Shown piece after piece: positions 34,139-43,595 of a DNA stretch of 64,000 bases; position 1 is the stretch's first letter, and each line of letters starts with the position of its first letter. Source of the DNA: Caulobacter mirabilis (lineage in GTDB: Bacteria; Pseudomonadota; Alphaproteobacteria; Caulobacterales; Caulobacteraceae); the NCBI RefSeq assembly GCF_002749615.1, contig NZ_CP024201.1, forward strand, positions 2,046,001 through 2,110,000, in the 5' to 3' direction. The translations under genes were made by a program, and so were the position numbers. The notes beneath the pieces are model-generated. The model was not told the origin of the DNA, ran no database searches, and was given only the letters and a program-made list of their open reading frames with translations.

Positions 34139-34936
34139 TCAGGCCGCCAGGCGTCGATACTCGCCCGGCGTGACGCCCCAGGCGGCGCGGAAGACGCGCG
34201 TCAGGTGTCCCTGGTCGCAGAAGCCGCTGAGCGCCGCGACCTCGGCCAGATGGGCCGCCTGGCGGGTGATCAGCGACGCGGCCCGTTCGAGCCGTCGCTG
34301 TCGCAGCCGGTCGCCGGGAGAGCAGTTCAGCCAGCGCCGGAACGCGCGCGCCAGGTAGACCGGATGGACGCCCGCCGCCTCGGCGACGTCGGCGACCGTC
34401 AGGGCCTCGGCTCGCCGGTCGGCGATGAGATCGTCGGCGCGGCGGAGCCAGGCCGGAGCGCGAACGGCGTCGACCGGCTGGCGCTCGGCCTGGGCGGCCA
34501 GCTCCAAGGCCAGGCTCTCCAGATGCAGAGGGCAGGCGTCCTGGGCGACGACCGCTCGCGTCAGCCTCAGGGCCGTGCCGACGGCGCTGGGGCGGGAGAG
34601 GCGGATCGCGTCGCTGGAGGGGCGAAGCATCAGGTCCCGCCAGGTCGCGGCCTCGAAGCTCAAGGCCATGAACCAGCCGCCGTCGCCGGCGAAGCGGTCG
34701 CGATGGACGACATCCGGCGGGTTGAACACCAGCACCGGGCCTTCGCTGGCCTCGCCCTGGGCGGTGGTCAGGTAGCGGCCGCGGGTGGCCAGGACGAAGT
34801 GGGCGTCGTCGTGGCCGTGCTCGGCGACCTCGTGCTCGGGCGTCGTGCCGGCCAGGTGCGCGACCCGCAGGCCGGCGAGGAGGTGCTCGGCCTGCAGCGT
34901 CCCGTAGAACCGTCCCGGAGAGAAGACGGCGACCAC
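34139..34936 (-). CDS. AraC family transcriptional regulator
   Basis: The 265-residue protein has a cupin-like N-terminal sensor (HEVAEHGHDDAHFVLATRG, LVFNPPDVVHRDRF) and an AraC C-terminus: LTVADVAEAAGVHPVYLARAFRRWLNCSP and AEVAALSGFCDQGHLTRVFRAAWGVTPGEYRRL. It differs in its sensor from the AraC protein at 4407. It sits 72 nt upstream of the serine hydrolase on the same strand and 12 nt after hemB. Confidence 0.85.
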   Translation of the reverse strand: MVAVFSPGRFYGTLQAEHLLAGLRVAHLAGTTPEHEVAEHGHDDAHFVLATRGRYLTTAQGEASEGPVLVFNPPDVVHRDRFAGDGGWFMALSFEAATWRDLMLRPSSDAIRLSRPSAVGTALRLTRAVVAQDACPLHLESLALELAAQAERQPVDAVRAPAWLRRADDLIADRRAEALTVADVAEAAGVHPVYLARAFRRWLNCSPGDRLRQRRLERAASLITRQAAHLAEVAALSGFCDQGHLTRVFRAAWGVTPGEYRRLAA

Positions 34937-34948
34937 GGGGCAGCGGGC

Positions 34949-35956
34949 CTAGGCGCCCAGCATCCGCGCGGCGCGCGGCGCGAAATAGGTGATCACGCCG
35001 TCGGCGCCGGCTCGCTTGAAGGCGCCCAGGCTTTCCAGGATGGCGCGCTGCTCGTCGATCCAGCCGTTCGCCGCGGCGGCCATGATCATCGCGTACTCGC
35101 CGCTGACCTGGAAGGCGAAGGTCGGCATGGCGAACTCGTCGACCACGCGGCGGACGATGTCGAGATAGGGCAGGCCCGGCTTGACCATGACCATGTCGGC
35201 GCCCTCGGCGATGTCCAGCGCCACTTCGCGCAGGGCCTCGTCGGTGTTGGCGGGGTCCTGCTGGTAGGTCTTCTTGTCCGCCGGGCCGAGCGTGCCGAGC
35301 TTGCCCGAGCCGATCGCGTCGCGGTATGGGCCGTAGAAGGCCGAAGCGTATTTGGCCGCATAGGACATGATCATAGTCTTTTGAAATCCTTCGCTTTCCA
35401 GTGCGGACCTCAGGGCGGCGACGCGGCCGTCCATCATGTCGGAGGGGGCGAGGATATCGCAGCCGGCCCGGGTCTGGACCAGGGCCTGTTCGACCAGCTT
35501 CTCGATGGTCGAGTCGTTGTCGATGTCGCCGTCCTTGATCAGGCCGTCGTGGCCATGGTCGGTGAACGGGTCCAGGGCGACGTCGCACATGATCCCGACC
35601 TCTGGGGCGGCGTCCTTCATGGCGCGGACGGCGCGGCTGATCACCCCGTCCGGATCGGCGGCCATCGCCCCGGTCGCGTCCTTCTTGGCCCCGTCGATGT
35701 AGGGGAAGATGGCGATGCAGGGGATGCCCAGGTCGCGGGCCTCGACCGCCGCCTTGGCGCACTCGGCGACCGACAGTCGCTCGACGCCGGGCATCGAGGC
35801 GACCGGCACGCGGCCTTCGCCCTCGTGCACCACCATCGACCAGATCAGGTCGGACGGCGTCAGCGTCGTTTCGCGGACGAGGCGGCGGCTCCAGTCGGCC
35901 TGGCGGACGCGGCGCAGGCGGGTGGCGGGATAGGGGGCGAGGGGGGCGACGGTCAT
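34949..35956 (-). CDS. hemB: delta-aminolevulinic acid dehydratase (porphobilinogen synthase)
   Basis: HemB joins two 5-aminolevulinate molecules into porphobilinogen. The 335-residue product has both Schiff-base lysines: SYAAKYASAFYGPYR and MVMVKPGLPYLD. The catalytic zinc site CxCx... of other HemBs is replaced by acidic residues in MCDVALDPFTDHGHDG, the Mg-type form typical of alphaproteobacteria. Start at ATG 35956 overlaps the stop of the membrane protein gene upstream (ATGA). The hemA product at 41910 supplies its substrate. Confidence 0.96.
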   Translation of the reverse strand: MTVAPLAPYPATRLRRVRQADWSRRLVRETTLTPSDLIWSMVVHEGEGRVPVASMPGVERLSVAECAKAAVEARDLGIPCIAIFPYIDGAKKDATGAMAADPDGVISRAVRAMKDAAPEVGIMCDVALDPFTDHGHDGLIKDGDIDNDSTIEKLVEQALVQTRAGCDILAPSDMMDGRVAALRSALESEGFQKTMIMSYAAKYASAFYGPYRDAIGSGKLGTLGPADKKTYQQDPANTDEALREVALDIAEGADMVMVKPGLPYLDIVRRVVDEFAMPTFAFQVSGEYAMIMAAAANGWIDEQRAILESLGAFKRAGADGVITYFAPRAARMLGA

Positions 35957-36408
35957 GCGCCGGGCGTTACGCCTCCGGAGGGGGCGGTGGCAAGCCGGAT
36001 GAAGCCGATCGCTGGCGTGATCAGCGCCCACAGCGCCGTCAGGATCCACAGCACTGCCGACGCCGCGATCAGGGCCACGGTGGCCATGCCGAAGCCGCCC
36101 GCCGCGGAGAAGTCGCTCATGTCCAGGTCGGAGCCTTGGGCGATCGCCCCGCCGACCAGAGTGACGATCCCGGCCACGCCCGTGCCGACGGCCAGCATGG
36201 TCAGGACCAGCCCGACCCAGAAGATGCGGATCTGGCCGTCCAGGTGCGGTCGCACGCCCGGTCCGGCCCGGTCCCGCACCGCATAGGCCAGCACCACGGC
36301 GACCAGCGCGGTGATTCCGGCGAAGAAGATGGCGACGAACAGCAGGCCGTATCCCAGCAGGGCGAGATTGCGGTCCGTGTCCCAGCGTTGGACGCTCGTT
36401 TCGGTCAA
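35953..36408 (-). CDS. DUF4870-like membrane protein
   Basis: The 151-residue protein has three membrane helices, for example LALLGYGLLFVAIFFAGITALVAVVLAYAV with the following HLDGQIRIFWVGLVLTML, matching DUF4870. Function is unknown. I chose TTG 36408 because GAGGAG lies 7 nt upstream and the frame further out lacks a plausible start. It is coupled to hemB, an arrangement that suggests co-expression with heme synthesis. Confidence 0.75.
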   Translation of the reverse strand: MTETSVQRWDTDRNLALLGYGLLFVAIFFAGITALVAVVLAYAVRDRAGPGVRPHLDGQIRIFWVGLVLTMLAVGTGVAGIVTLVGGAIAQGSDLDMSDFSAAGGFGMATVALIAASAVLWILTALWALITPAIGFIRLATAPSGGVTPGA

Positions 36409-36523
36409 AGTCGCGCTCCTCTGAAGCCTGTCGTTGACAGGGTGCTCTACTGGCGTCAGGTCATCAACCCGAACGATGGCGGCGGGGCAGGCATGTCCTT
36501 GCCGAGACGGAGGCCTGACGGGC

Positions 36524-37663
36524 ATGGATTTTTCGCTCACCGACGATCAGCGCGCGATCCAGGAGATGGCCCAGGCCTTCGCCCGGGATGAAATGGCCCC
36601 TCACTCGGCCAAATGGGACGAGGACAAGCACTTCCCCGTCGACGTGCTGCGCGCGGCGGCGGGGCTCGGATTCGCCGGCATCTACGTCCAGGAGGACGTC
36701 GGCGGCTCGGGCCTGAAGCGACTCGACGCCTCGGTGATCTTCGAGGCGCTCAGCTACGGCGACGTGCCGACGGCGGCCTATCTGACCATCCACAACATGG
36801 CGTCCTGGATGATCGACCGCTTCGGCTCCGACGAGCTGCGCGGCCGCTGGCTGCCCCGGCTGACGACCATGGAGCTGATCGCCAGCTATTGCCTGACCGA
36901 GCCGGGCTCCGGCTCCGACGCCGCCAGCCTGCGCACGACGGCGAAGAAGGACGGCGACCACTACGTCCTCAACGGCAGCAAGGCCTTCATCAGCGGCGGC
37001 GGCGTGTCCGACGTCTATGTCGTCATGGCCCGCACCGGGGACGCCGGACCCAAGGGCGTCTCGACCTTCGTGGTCGAGAAAGGCCAGGACGGCCTCAGCT
37101 TCGGCGCCAACGAGCGCAAGATGGGCTGGAACGCCCAGCCGACGGCCCAGGTCAACTTCGACAACGTCCGCGTCCACGAGAGCAACCGCGTCGGCCAGGA
37201 AGGCGAGGGTTTCCGCTTCGCCATGATGGGCCTGGACGGCGGCCGGCTGAACATCGCCAGCTGCTCGCTGGGCGGAGCCGCCTTCGCCCTGGACATGGCC
37301 AAGGCCTACATGGAGACGCGCAACCAGTTCGGGAAGCCGCTCAAGGACTTCCAGGCGCTACAGTTCAAGATCGCCGACATGGCCACCGAACTGGAAGCCG
37401 CCCGGCTGATGGTCCGCCGCGCCGCCGACGCCCTGGACAAGCGCGATCCGGAGGCGACCAAGCTGTGCGCCATGGCGAAGCGCTTCGCCACCGACGCCGG
37501 CTTCCAGGTCGCCAACGACGCCCTCCAGCTGCACGGCGGCTACGGCTACTTGCAGGACTATCCGCTGGAGCGCATCGTCCGCGATCTGCGCGTCCACCAG
37601 ATACTGGAAGGCACCAACGAGATCATGCGCGTCATCATCAGCCGCGAGATGTTCCGGCAGTGA
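36524..37663 (+). CDS. acyl-CoA dehydrogenase, isobutyryl-CoA dehydrogenase-like
   Basis: The 379-residue flavoenzyme has [47 protein letters not shown]-type middle domain and the catalytic glutamate in [12 protein letters not shown]. The nearby 3-hydroxyisobutyryl-CoA hydrolase and mmsB point to valine breakdown, so isobutyryl-CoA is the likely substrate; that is inferred from context. The stop overlaps the next GTG. Confidence 0.88.
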   Translation: MDFSLTDDQRAIQEMAQAFARDEMAPHSAKWDEDKHFPVDVLRAAAGLGFAGIYVQEDVGGSGLKRLDASVIFEALSYGDVPTAAYLTIHNMASWMIDRFGSDELRGRWLPRLTTMELIASYCLTEPGSGSDAASLRTTAKKDGDHYVLNGSKAFISGGGVSDVYVVMARTGDAGPKGVSTFVVEKGQDGLSFGANERKMGWNAQPTAQVNFDNVRVHESNRVGQEGEGFRFAMMGLDGGRLNIASCSLGGAAFALDMAKAYMETRNQFGKPLKDFQALQFKIADMATELEAARLMVRRAADALDKRDPEATKLCAMAKRFATDAGFQVANDALQLHGGYGYLQDYPLERIVRDLRVHQILEGTNEIMRVIISREMFRQ

Positions 37664-38118
37664 AGACCCAGCGCCTGCCCTGGTCCTGGGCGGCGCTCGC
37701 CGTCAGCACGCTGCCCCTCGGCGGCGTGTGGACGTTCGGCATATTCTTCACCCAGATGTTCCGTCAGGGGCAGGACGCTGACATGTCCCTGATCATGTTC
37801 AGCACGCCTTTGCATGCGTACATCGGGCAGACGCTCGCCGTAGGCCTTCTCCTCGCGCCGCTCGTCGCCCTATGCGTTGGCCTCGCCAATCTGACTCCAC
37901 GGCCGCGCCGCACCTTCCGATGGCTGACGCCGTCCGCGCCCGTGCTGTTGCTCGTCGTCCTGGGCATGAGCCTCTGGGGCGGCCCGATGAGCTACCTGTC
38001 GACTTTCGATTATCCGCCGCGCTGGATGGAGCTGGTGACGACCGCCGCGGCCTTCGCCGCTGCGGTGTGGTGCTACAACCGCACCGTCTCCGTCCTGGCC
38101 GCGCCGGCCGCCGCCTGA
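37660..38118 (+). CDS. hypothetical membrane protein
   Basis: The 152-residue protein has four membrane segments, at about residues 8-30, 50-72, 90-107 and 122-143, with a short basic loop between the second and third ([11 protein letters not shown]). I recognise no family. The GTG start overlaps the acyl-CoA dehydrogenase stop (GTGA), so it is translated as part of the valine cluster, although its role there is unclear. Confidence 0.65.
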   Translation: MKTQRLPWSWAALAVSTLPLGGVWTFGIFFTQMFRQGQDADMSLIMFSTPLHAYIGQTLAVGLLLAPLVALCVGLANLTPRPRRTFRWLTPSAPVLLLVVLGMSLWGGPMSYLSTFDYPPRWMELVTTAAAFAAAVWCYNRTVSVLAAPAAA

Positions 38119-38126
38119 GAGCACCC

Positions 38127-39179
38127 ATGACCACCGAACCCGAAGTCCTCTGCCGCGTCGAGGGCGGCGTCGGCCGCATCACCCTGAATCGGCCCAAGGC
38201 GCTGCACGCGCTGACGCACGGGATGTGCTTGGCGATGATCGAGGCGCTGCAGGCCTGGAAGGCCGACGACGCCGTCCATTGCGTGCTGATCGACCACAGC
38301 GGCGAGCGCGGCTTCTGCGCGGGCGGCGACATCCGCATGCTGGCCGAGAGCGGCGCCGGCGACGGCCACGCCGCCCGGGCCTTCTTCTTCACCGAGTACC
38401 AGCTGAACCACCTGTTGTTCGTCTATCCCAAGCCGGTCGTGGCGGTGATGGACGGCGTGACCATGGGCGGCGGCGTCGGCCTGTCGATGCCGGCGGCGGT
38501 GCGCATCGCCACCGAACGCACGACCTACGCCATGCCCGAGACGGGCATCGGCCTGTTTCCGGACGTCGGCGGCGGCTGGTTCCTGCCGCGTCTGCCGGGC
38601 AAGGCGGGTCTGTGGCTGGCCCTGACCGGCGCGCGGATCAAGGCGCCGGACTGCTGCGCCCTGGGCATCGCCACCCACTACATGCCCTCGGCCAATGTCG
38701 AGGCCTTCAAGACCGCGCTGCTGGCTCATCCACAGAGTGTCGCCGGGGCCCTAGCGGCCTTCGTCGAGGACGCCGGCCATTCGCCGCTGGCCGCCCATCG
38801 CGACGACATCGACCGCCTCTTCGCCGGCGCCTCGGTCGACGACATCCTGGCCGAGCTGGAGGCCGACGGCGGCGACTGGGCCAAGGCTCAGCTGGGCATC
38901 CTGGCGACCAAGTCGCCGCAGACGATGAAGGTCGCCTTCCGCCAGCTGGCGCACGGAGCCGCCTTCACCGACTTCGCCGACAACATGGTCATGGAGTACC
39001 GGATCGGCGCGCGGGTGGTGCGGCGTCACGACTTCCTCGAGGGCGTTCGGGCGGTGATCATCGACAAGGACAACGCGCCGAAATGGGATCCGGCGACCGT
39101 CGCGGCGGTCGAGGACGCGGTGCTGGACGACATCTTCGCGCCGCTGCCGCCCGAAGAGGAATGGACGCCGCTGACTTGA
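38127..39179 (+). CDS. 3-hydroxyisobutyryl-CoA hydrolase (enoyl-CoA hydratase/isomerase family)
   Basis: The 350-residue protein has the crotonase oxyanion-hole motifs HSGERGFCAGGDIR and GVTMGGGVGLSMPA. MPETGIGLFPDVGGGWFLPR and its extra C-terminal length (crotonases have about 260 residues) mark it as the HIBCH type, which releases 3-hydroxyisobutyrate from its CoA ester in valine catabolism. The neighbours fit that step. The start is ATG 38127. Confidence 0.88.
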   Translation: MTTEPEVLCRVEGGVGRITLNRPKALHALTHGMCLAMIEALQAWKADDAVHCVLIDHSGERGFCAGGDIRMLAESGAGDGHAARAFFFTEYQLNHLLFVYPKPVVAVMDGVTMGGGVGLSMPAAVRIATERTTYAMPETGIGLFPDVGGGWFLPRLPGKAGLWLALTGARIKAPDCCALGIATHYMPSANVEAFKTALLAHPQSVAGALAAFVEDAGHSPLAAHRDDIDRLFAGASVDDILAELEADGGDWAKAQLGILATKSPQTMKVAFRQLAHGAAFTDFADNMVMEYRIGARVVRRHDFLEGVRAVIIDKDNAPKWDPATVAAVEDAVLDDIFAPLPPEEEWTPLT

Positions 39180-39235
39180 GGCGACAACAGGCCTAAGAAA
39201 AGGCCGGGTCGGGGAAACGGAAGGGACGCATCAGA

Positions 39236-40039
39236 ATGAAGATCCAAGCCCGCTGGCTGGCGCTGGCCGCCGTGTTCGCCGTCGCCGCCTGCGAGACCGT
39301 GCCGCCGCCGCCTCCGCCGCCGCCCGCTGACGCGCCGGTCGCGACGCCGCCCTGGATCTCCGAGGCCCTGGCCGACCCGGCGCGCCCGCAGGCGGACCGC
39401 GACCGCGACGCCGCGCGCAAGCCCGGGCCGCTGCTCGCCTGGGCCGGCGTGCGGCCGGGGATGAAGGTCGTCGATCTGATTCCAGGGCAGGGGTACTTCA
39501 CCCGCATCCTGTCCAAGGCCGTCGGGCCGACCGGCAAGGTCTACGCCTATGTGCCGGACGAACTGACCGCGATCGCCAAGGGACGGCCGCCCTCGGTCTC
39601 CGCCTTCGTCGGTAAACCGCCCTACGCCAACACCCGGATGATCCTGCGCGACCTGCCGGAGTTCGGCGCGCCCGAGAAGCTCGACATGATCTTCACGGCC
39701 CAGAACTACCACGACATGCATCTGGCCTTCATGGGGCCGGTCGACGTGGCGACGGTGAACCGGCAGGCGTTCAAGGCGCTGAAGCCGGGCGGCGTCTTCA
39801 TCGTCGTCGACCACGCGGCCAAGCCTGGGACGACGGTGGCTCAGATGGAGAGCCTGCACCGCATCGATCCGGCCCGGGTGCGGCGCGAGGTCGAGGCCGC
39901 CGGCTTCGTCTTCGAGGGCCAGAGCCCGCTGCTGCGAAACACCCGGGATCCGCTGACCGCCAACGTCTTCGACGCCGGCATCCGCGGCAAGACCGACCAG
40001 TTCATCTACAAGTTCCGCAAACCAAGGAGCGCACGTTGA
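39236..40039 (+). CDS. methyltransferase-like lipoprotein (COG4798-like)
   Basis: The 267-residue protein has a lipoprotein signal ending in the lipobox VAAC at residue 19, then a run of eight prolines. A methyltransferase-like fold follows: motif I VVDLIPGQGYFTRILSKAVG, MIFTAQNYHDMHLAFMG, LKPGGVFIVVDHAA. It should sit on the outer membrane or inner membrane face in the periplasm, where SAM is not known to be available. Its stop overlaps the start of a paralogue. Confidence 0.78.
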   Translation: MKIQARWLALAAVFAVAACETVPPPPPPPPADAPVATPPWISEALADPARPQADRDRDAARKPGPLLAWAGVRPGMKVVDLIPGQGYFTRILSKAVGPTGKVYAYVPDELTAIAKGRPPSVSAFVGKPPYANTRMILRDLPEFGAPEKLDMIFTAQNYHDMHLAFMGPVDVATVNRQAFKALKPGGVFIVVDHAAKPGTTVAQMESLHRIDPARVRREVEAAGFVFEGQSPLLRNTRDPLTANVFDAGIRGKTDQFIYKFRKPRSAR

Positions 40040-40797
40040 TGGCTTACAGGTTCACCCTTCCGCTCGCCGGCGTCCTGGCGATCGCCCTGGCCACGACCGC
40101 CGTGGCCGGTTCCGACGTTCCCGACAACCTGCTGAGCGCCGTGGCCAATCCGGCCAGACCCGAAGCGCAGCGCGCCCGCGACGCCGCCCGGCATCCGGCC
40201 GAGATCCTGGCCTTCGCCGGCGTGAAGACGGGCGACAAGGTCGGCGACTTCCTGATGGGCGGCGGCTATTTCACCCGCATCCTGTCGGGCGCGGTCGGGC
40301 CGACCGGCAAGGTCTACGCCTTCCAGGCCGACGAGTTCATCAGCTTCATGGCCGACTATGGCAAGTGGCAGGACGAGACGGCCAAGTTCGCGCCCAACAT
40401 CGTTCCGGTCCGCTCGTCGATCGGCGTCTTTGCGACGCCCGAGCCGGTCGATCTGATCTTCACGGCCCAGAACTACCACGACCTGCATCTGGGCCGGGCG
40501 ACGCCGGAGCAGATCGCGGCCATCAACAAGCGGCTCTACGCGGCGCTGAAGCCTGGCGGGGTGCTGCTGGTCATCGACCACTACGCCGCCGACGGCAGCG
40601 GCGACCGCGACTCCAGCAAGCTGCACCGGATCGACATCGCCATGGTGAAGGCCGAGCTGGAGGCTGCCGGCTTCAAGCTGGAGGGCCAGAGCGACCTCCT
40701 GCGCAACCCGGCCGACCCGCGCACGGCCAGCGTCTTCGACCCCGCGATCCAGGGCAAGACCGACCAGTTCGTCCTCAAGTTCCGCAAACCAAAGTAA
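40036..40797 (+). CDS. exported methyltransferase-like protein (paralogue of the preceding lipoprotein)
   Basis: The 253-residue protein has a Sec signal peptide (cleavage near TTAVAGS) and the same fold as the gene before it: VGDFLMGGGYFTRILSGAVG as motif I, LIFTAQNYHDLHLGR, LKPGGVLLVIDHYA and an identical C-terminal pattern GKTDQFVLKFRKPK. The acidic motif I residue is retained as Asp in GDFLM. The two genes probably arose by tandem duplication and overlap by 4 nt. Confidence 0.78.
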   Translation: MMAYRFTLPLAGVLAIALATTAVAGSDVPDNLLSAVANPARPEAQRARDAARHPAEILAFAGVKTGDKVGDFLMGGGYFTRILSGAVGPTGKVYAFQADEFISFMADYGKWQDETAKFAPNIVPVRSSIGVFATPEPVDLIFTAQNYHDLHLGRATPEQIAAINKRLYAALKPGGVLLVIDHYAADGSGDRDSSKLHRIDIAMVKAELEAAGFKLEGQSDLLRNPADPRTASVFDPAIQGKTDQFVLKFRKPK

Positions 40798-40805
40798 GCA
40801 TCCTC

Positions 40806-41705
40806 ATGACCCGTATCGCTTTCATCGGCCTCGGCAACATGGGCGGCGGCATGGCCGCCAATCAGGTCAAGGCGGGCCACCAGGTCCGCGCGTTCGACCT
40901 GTCGCCGGCCGCCCTGGACAAGGCTGTGGCGGCCGGCTGCACGGCGGCGGCCACCGCCGCCGAGGCGGTGAGGGATGCGGAGCTGGTGATCACCATGCTG
41001 CCCGCCGGCCAGCATGTGCGGGCGGTCTACGCCAATGAGGTGATCCCGAACGCGCCGGCGTCGGCGCTGCTGGTCGATTGTTCGACCATCGACGTCGACA
41101 GCGCCCGGGCCGTGGGCGAGCAGGCGAGGGCGGCCGGCTTCCGTTTCGCCGACGCCCCGGTCAGCGGCGGCATCATGGCGGCCGAGGCCGGGACGCTGGC
41201 CTTCATGGTCGGCTGCGACGACGCCGACTATCCGGCCTATGAGGCGGCGCTGCAGCCGATGGCGCGGGCGGTGTTCCACGCCGGGGGCCTGGGCTCGGGC
41301 CAGGCGGCCAAGATCTGCAACAACATGCTGCTTGGCATCTCGATGATCGGGACCTGCGAGGCGTTCGCCCTGGCCGAGAAGCTGGGCCTGGCGCCGGAGC
41401 GGTTCTTCGAGATCGCGTCGAAGTCCTCGGGCCAGTGCTGGTCGGTGACCAGCTACTGCCCTTGGCCGGGCCCGGTCGAGGCCGCGCCCTCGAACCGCAA
41501 CTACGAGGGCGGCTTCCTCAGCGGCCTGATGCTGAAGGACCTCAAGCTGGCTCAGGCGGCGGCGGCCAGTTCGGGCGCGACGACCCCGATGGGCGCCCAG
41601 GCCGAGGCCCTCTACGCCCTGTTCGACGGCCTCGGCTACGGCCAGAAGGACTTCTCGGCCATGCTGCAGCTGTTCCGGGGCAAGTTGGACAGTTTGACCA
41701 GTTGA
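40806..41705 (+). CDS. mmsB: 3-hydroxyisobutyrate dehydrogenase
   Basis: MmsB oxidises 3-hydroxyisobutyrate to methylmalonate semialdehyde in valine breakdown. The 299-residue product has IAFIGLGNMGGGMAANQVKAGH, FADAPVSGGIMAAEAGTL and the catalytic lysine in GSGQAAKICNNMLLG. KDLKLAQAAAASSGATTPMGAQA is typical of true hydroxyisobutyrate dehydrogenases. It begins 8 nt after the exported methyltransferase-like gene. Confidence 0.92.
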   Translation: MTRIAFIGLGNMGGGMAANQVKAGHQVRAFDLSPAALDKAVAAGCTAAATAAEAVRDAELVITMLPAGQHVRAVYANEVIPNAPASALLVDCSTIDVDSARAVGEQARAAGFRFADAPVSGGIMAAEAGTLAFMVGCDDADYPAYEAALQPMARAVFHAGGLGSGQAAKICNNMLLGISMIGTCEAFALAEKLGLAPERFFEIASKSSGQCWSVTSYCPWPGPVEAAPSNRNYEGGFLSGLMLKDLKLAQAAAASSGATTPMGAQAEALYALFDGLGYGQKDFSAMLQLFRGKLDSLTS

Positions 41706-41787
41706 ACCTTTCCTCACGTTGCGACACCTCGTCCAGGGTCCGAACTGAGAGCCGTTCGCGCGAGACCTTCAGCGATTAAAGCGATAG

Positions 41788-41802
41788 GTTTCGGATCGAA
41801 AC
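41788..41802. promoter_or_regulatory. perfect palindrome upstream of hemA, candidate operator
   Basis: GTTTCG GAT CGAAAC is an exact 6-3-6 inverted repeat about 107 nt before the hemA ATG, just after GATTAAAG, which could serve as a -10 region. It could be a regulator site for heme synthesis. No matching known consensus is claimed. Confidence 0.4.
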
Positions 41803-41909
41803 GGCCGTAGATGGACACGGAACCGTCATGGTGCGAAAAGCCGCGCCGAACGAAGAGAAGGAGCCGGCCGGGCGGGTTTTCCCGTCGGAATCGGACCGGG
41901 GCGTCGTCG

Positions 41910-43139
41910 ATGGACTATAAGGCCGCTTTCCAGACCGCTGTTGAGCAGGTCCGCAAAGAGGGGCGCTATCGCGTCTTCGCCGACCTGAAGCGGCACCGCG
42001 GCGCGTTTCCGCGCGCCACCTGGACGCGCGAGGACGGCTCCGAGCGCGAGATCGTGGTCTGGTGCTCGAACGACTACCTCGGCCAGGGCCAGAACCCCGT
42101 CGTCATCGAGGCGATGCACGCGGCGATCGACGCCACCGGCACCGGTTCGGGCGGCACCCGCAACATCTCCGGCACCACCCACTTCCACGTCGAGCTCGAG
42201 CATGAGCTGGCCGACCTGCACGGCAAGGAAGCGGCGCTGCTGTTCACCTCGGGCTACGTCTCCAACGAGGCGACCCTTTCGACGCTCTACAAGATCCTGC
42301 CCGGGCTGGTCGTCTTCTCCGACGAGCTGAACCACGCCTCGATGATCAGCGGCATCCGCAACGGCGGCGGCAAGCGGCACATCTACCGGCATAACGACCT
42401 GGCTCACCTGGAAGAGCTGCTGCTGGCGGCCGATCCGGACGCGCCCAAGCTGATCGCCTTCGAGAGCGTCTATTCGATGGACGGCGACATCTCCGACATT
42501 CCGGGGACCGTTGCGCTGGCCAAGAAGTACGGCGCCATGACCTACATCGACGAGGTCCACGCCATCGGCATGTACGGCCCGCGCGGCGGCGGCGTCGCCG
42601 AGCGTGACGGCATGATGGCGGAGATCGACATCATCGAGGCCACGCTGGGCAAGGCGTTCGGCGTCATGGGCGGCTATATCGCCGCCGATGCGGTGATCGT
42701 CGACGCGATCCGTTCCTATGCCTCGGGCTTCATCTTCACCACCTCGCTGCCGCCGGCCCTGACCGCGGGCGCGCTGGCTTCGGTGCGCTACCTCAAGGCG
42801 CACGACGAGCTGCGCCAGCAGCACCAGGAGCGCGCCGCGACCCTGAAGAAGATGATGAAGGACGCCGGCCTTCCCGTGATGGAGAGCTCGGTCAGCCACA
42901 TCGTGCCGGTGATGGTCGGCGACGCCGTCCACTGCAAGATGGTCAGCGACATGCTGCTCGAGGATCACGGCGTCTACGTCCAGCCGATCAACTATCCGAC
43001 GGTGCCGCGCGGCACCGAGCGCCTGCGCTTCACCCCGACGCCGTTCCACACGGACGAGATGATGCGCGACCTGGTCGGCGCGCTCGAGAAGCTCTGGGCC
43101 CACTGCAACATCGCCCGCCTCGGCGGCCGGGCGGCCTGA
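41910..43139 (+). CDS. hemA: 5-aminolevulinate synthase
   Basis: This PLP enzyme condenses glycine and succinyl-CoA in the first step of heme synthesis by the C4 (Shemin) route of alphaproteobacteria. The 409-residue product has the PLP lysine Lys248 in [31 protein letters not shown] and [20 protein letters not shown]. Start at ATG 41910 matches the family; the extra 33 residues upstream are arginine-rich and not conserved. The stop overlaps a likely CTG start of the next gene. Confidence 0.96.
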   Translation: MDYKAAFQTAVEQVRKEGRYRVFADLKRHRGAFPRATWTREDGSEREIVVWCSNDYLGQGQNPVVIEAMHAAIDATGTGSGGTRNISGTTHFHVELEHELADLHGKEAALLFTSGYVSNEATLSTLYKILPGLVVFSDELNHASMISGIRNGGGKRHIYRHNDLAHLEELLLAADPDAPKLIAFESVYSMDGDISDIPGTVALAKKYGAMTYIDEVHAIGMYGPRGGGVAERDGMMAEIDIIEATLGKAFGVMGGYIAADAVIVDAIRSYASGFIFTTSLPPALTAGALASVRYLKAHDELRQQHQERAATLKKMMKDAGLPVMESSVSHIVPVMVGDAVHCKMVSDMLLEDHGVYVQPINYPTVPRGTERLRFTPTPFHTDEMMRDLVGALEKLWAHCNIARLGGRAA

Positions 43140-43588
43140 AGCCCGCGATCGACATCGTCAGTCGGCTGCCGCGGCCGGCGGACGAGGTCTGGGCCGCGGT
43201 CACCACGCCCATGGGCATCAACGCCGAGCTGGGGCCGTGGATCTACATGACCTTCCCGGCGGAGGCCCTGGTCGGGCTCAGCGCCGCGCCCCTGAAGACG
43301 CCCCTGTTCGTGTCCTGGCTGCTGCTCGGGCGCGTGATCCCGTTCGATCGCCACGTCTTCGTGCTGAGCGAGGTCGGGGCGCGGCATTTCGTCGAGGAAT
43401 CGCACAGCACGGTCCAGAGCCGCTGGCGGCACGAGCGCTGGATCGAGCCGGACGGTCCGGACGCCTGCACGGTCCGCGACATCGTCACGGTGGAGCCGCG
43501 TCTGGGCTTCATGGGCTTTTTTGCGCGACCGATCGCGGCGGCGGTCTTCCACCACCGCCACAAACGGCTTAGACTGCTCTACAGCTGA
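43136..43588 (+). CDS. SRPBCC/START-like family protein, probable CTG start
   Basis: The conserved part begins [33 protein letters not shown], which lies before the first ATG (43211). The only start that captures it is CTG 43136, overlapping the hemA stop as CTGA. The 150-residue product fits small SRPBCC-like proteins with [17 protein letters not shown] strands and [14 protein letters not shown]. The function is unknown. Translation is probably coupled to hemA, since no ribosome site is seen. Confidence 0.7.
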   Translation: MKPAIDIVSRLPRPADEVWAAVTTPMGINAELGPWIYMTFPAEALVGLSAAPLKTPLFVSWLLLGRVIPFDRHVFVLSEVGARHFVEESHSTVQSRWRHERWIEPDGPDACTVRDIVTVEPRLGFMGFFARPIAAAVFHHRHKRLRLLYS

Positions 43589-43595
43589 ACCGGAG

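Noticed and set aside
33032..36286. 1084-codon open frame on the plus strand
   Set aside because: It lies antisense to the serine hydrolase, AraC and hemB genes, which have clear families. High GC makes long stop-free antisense frames common.
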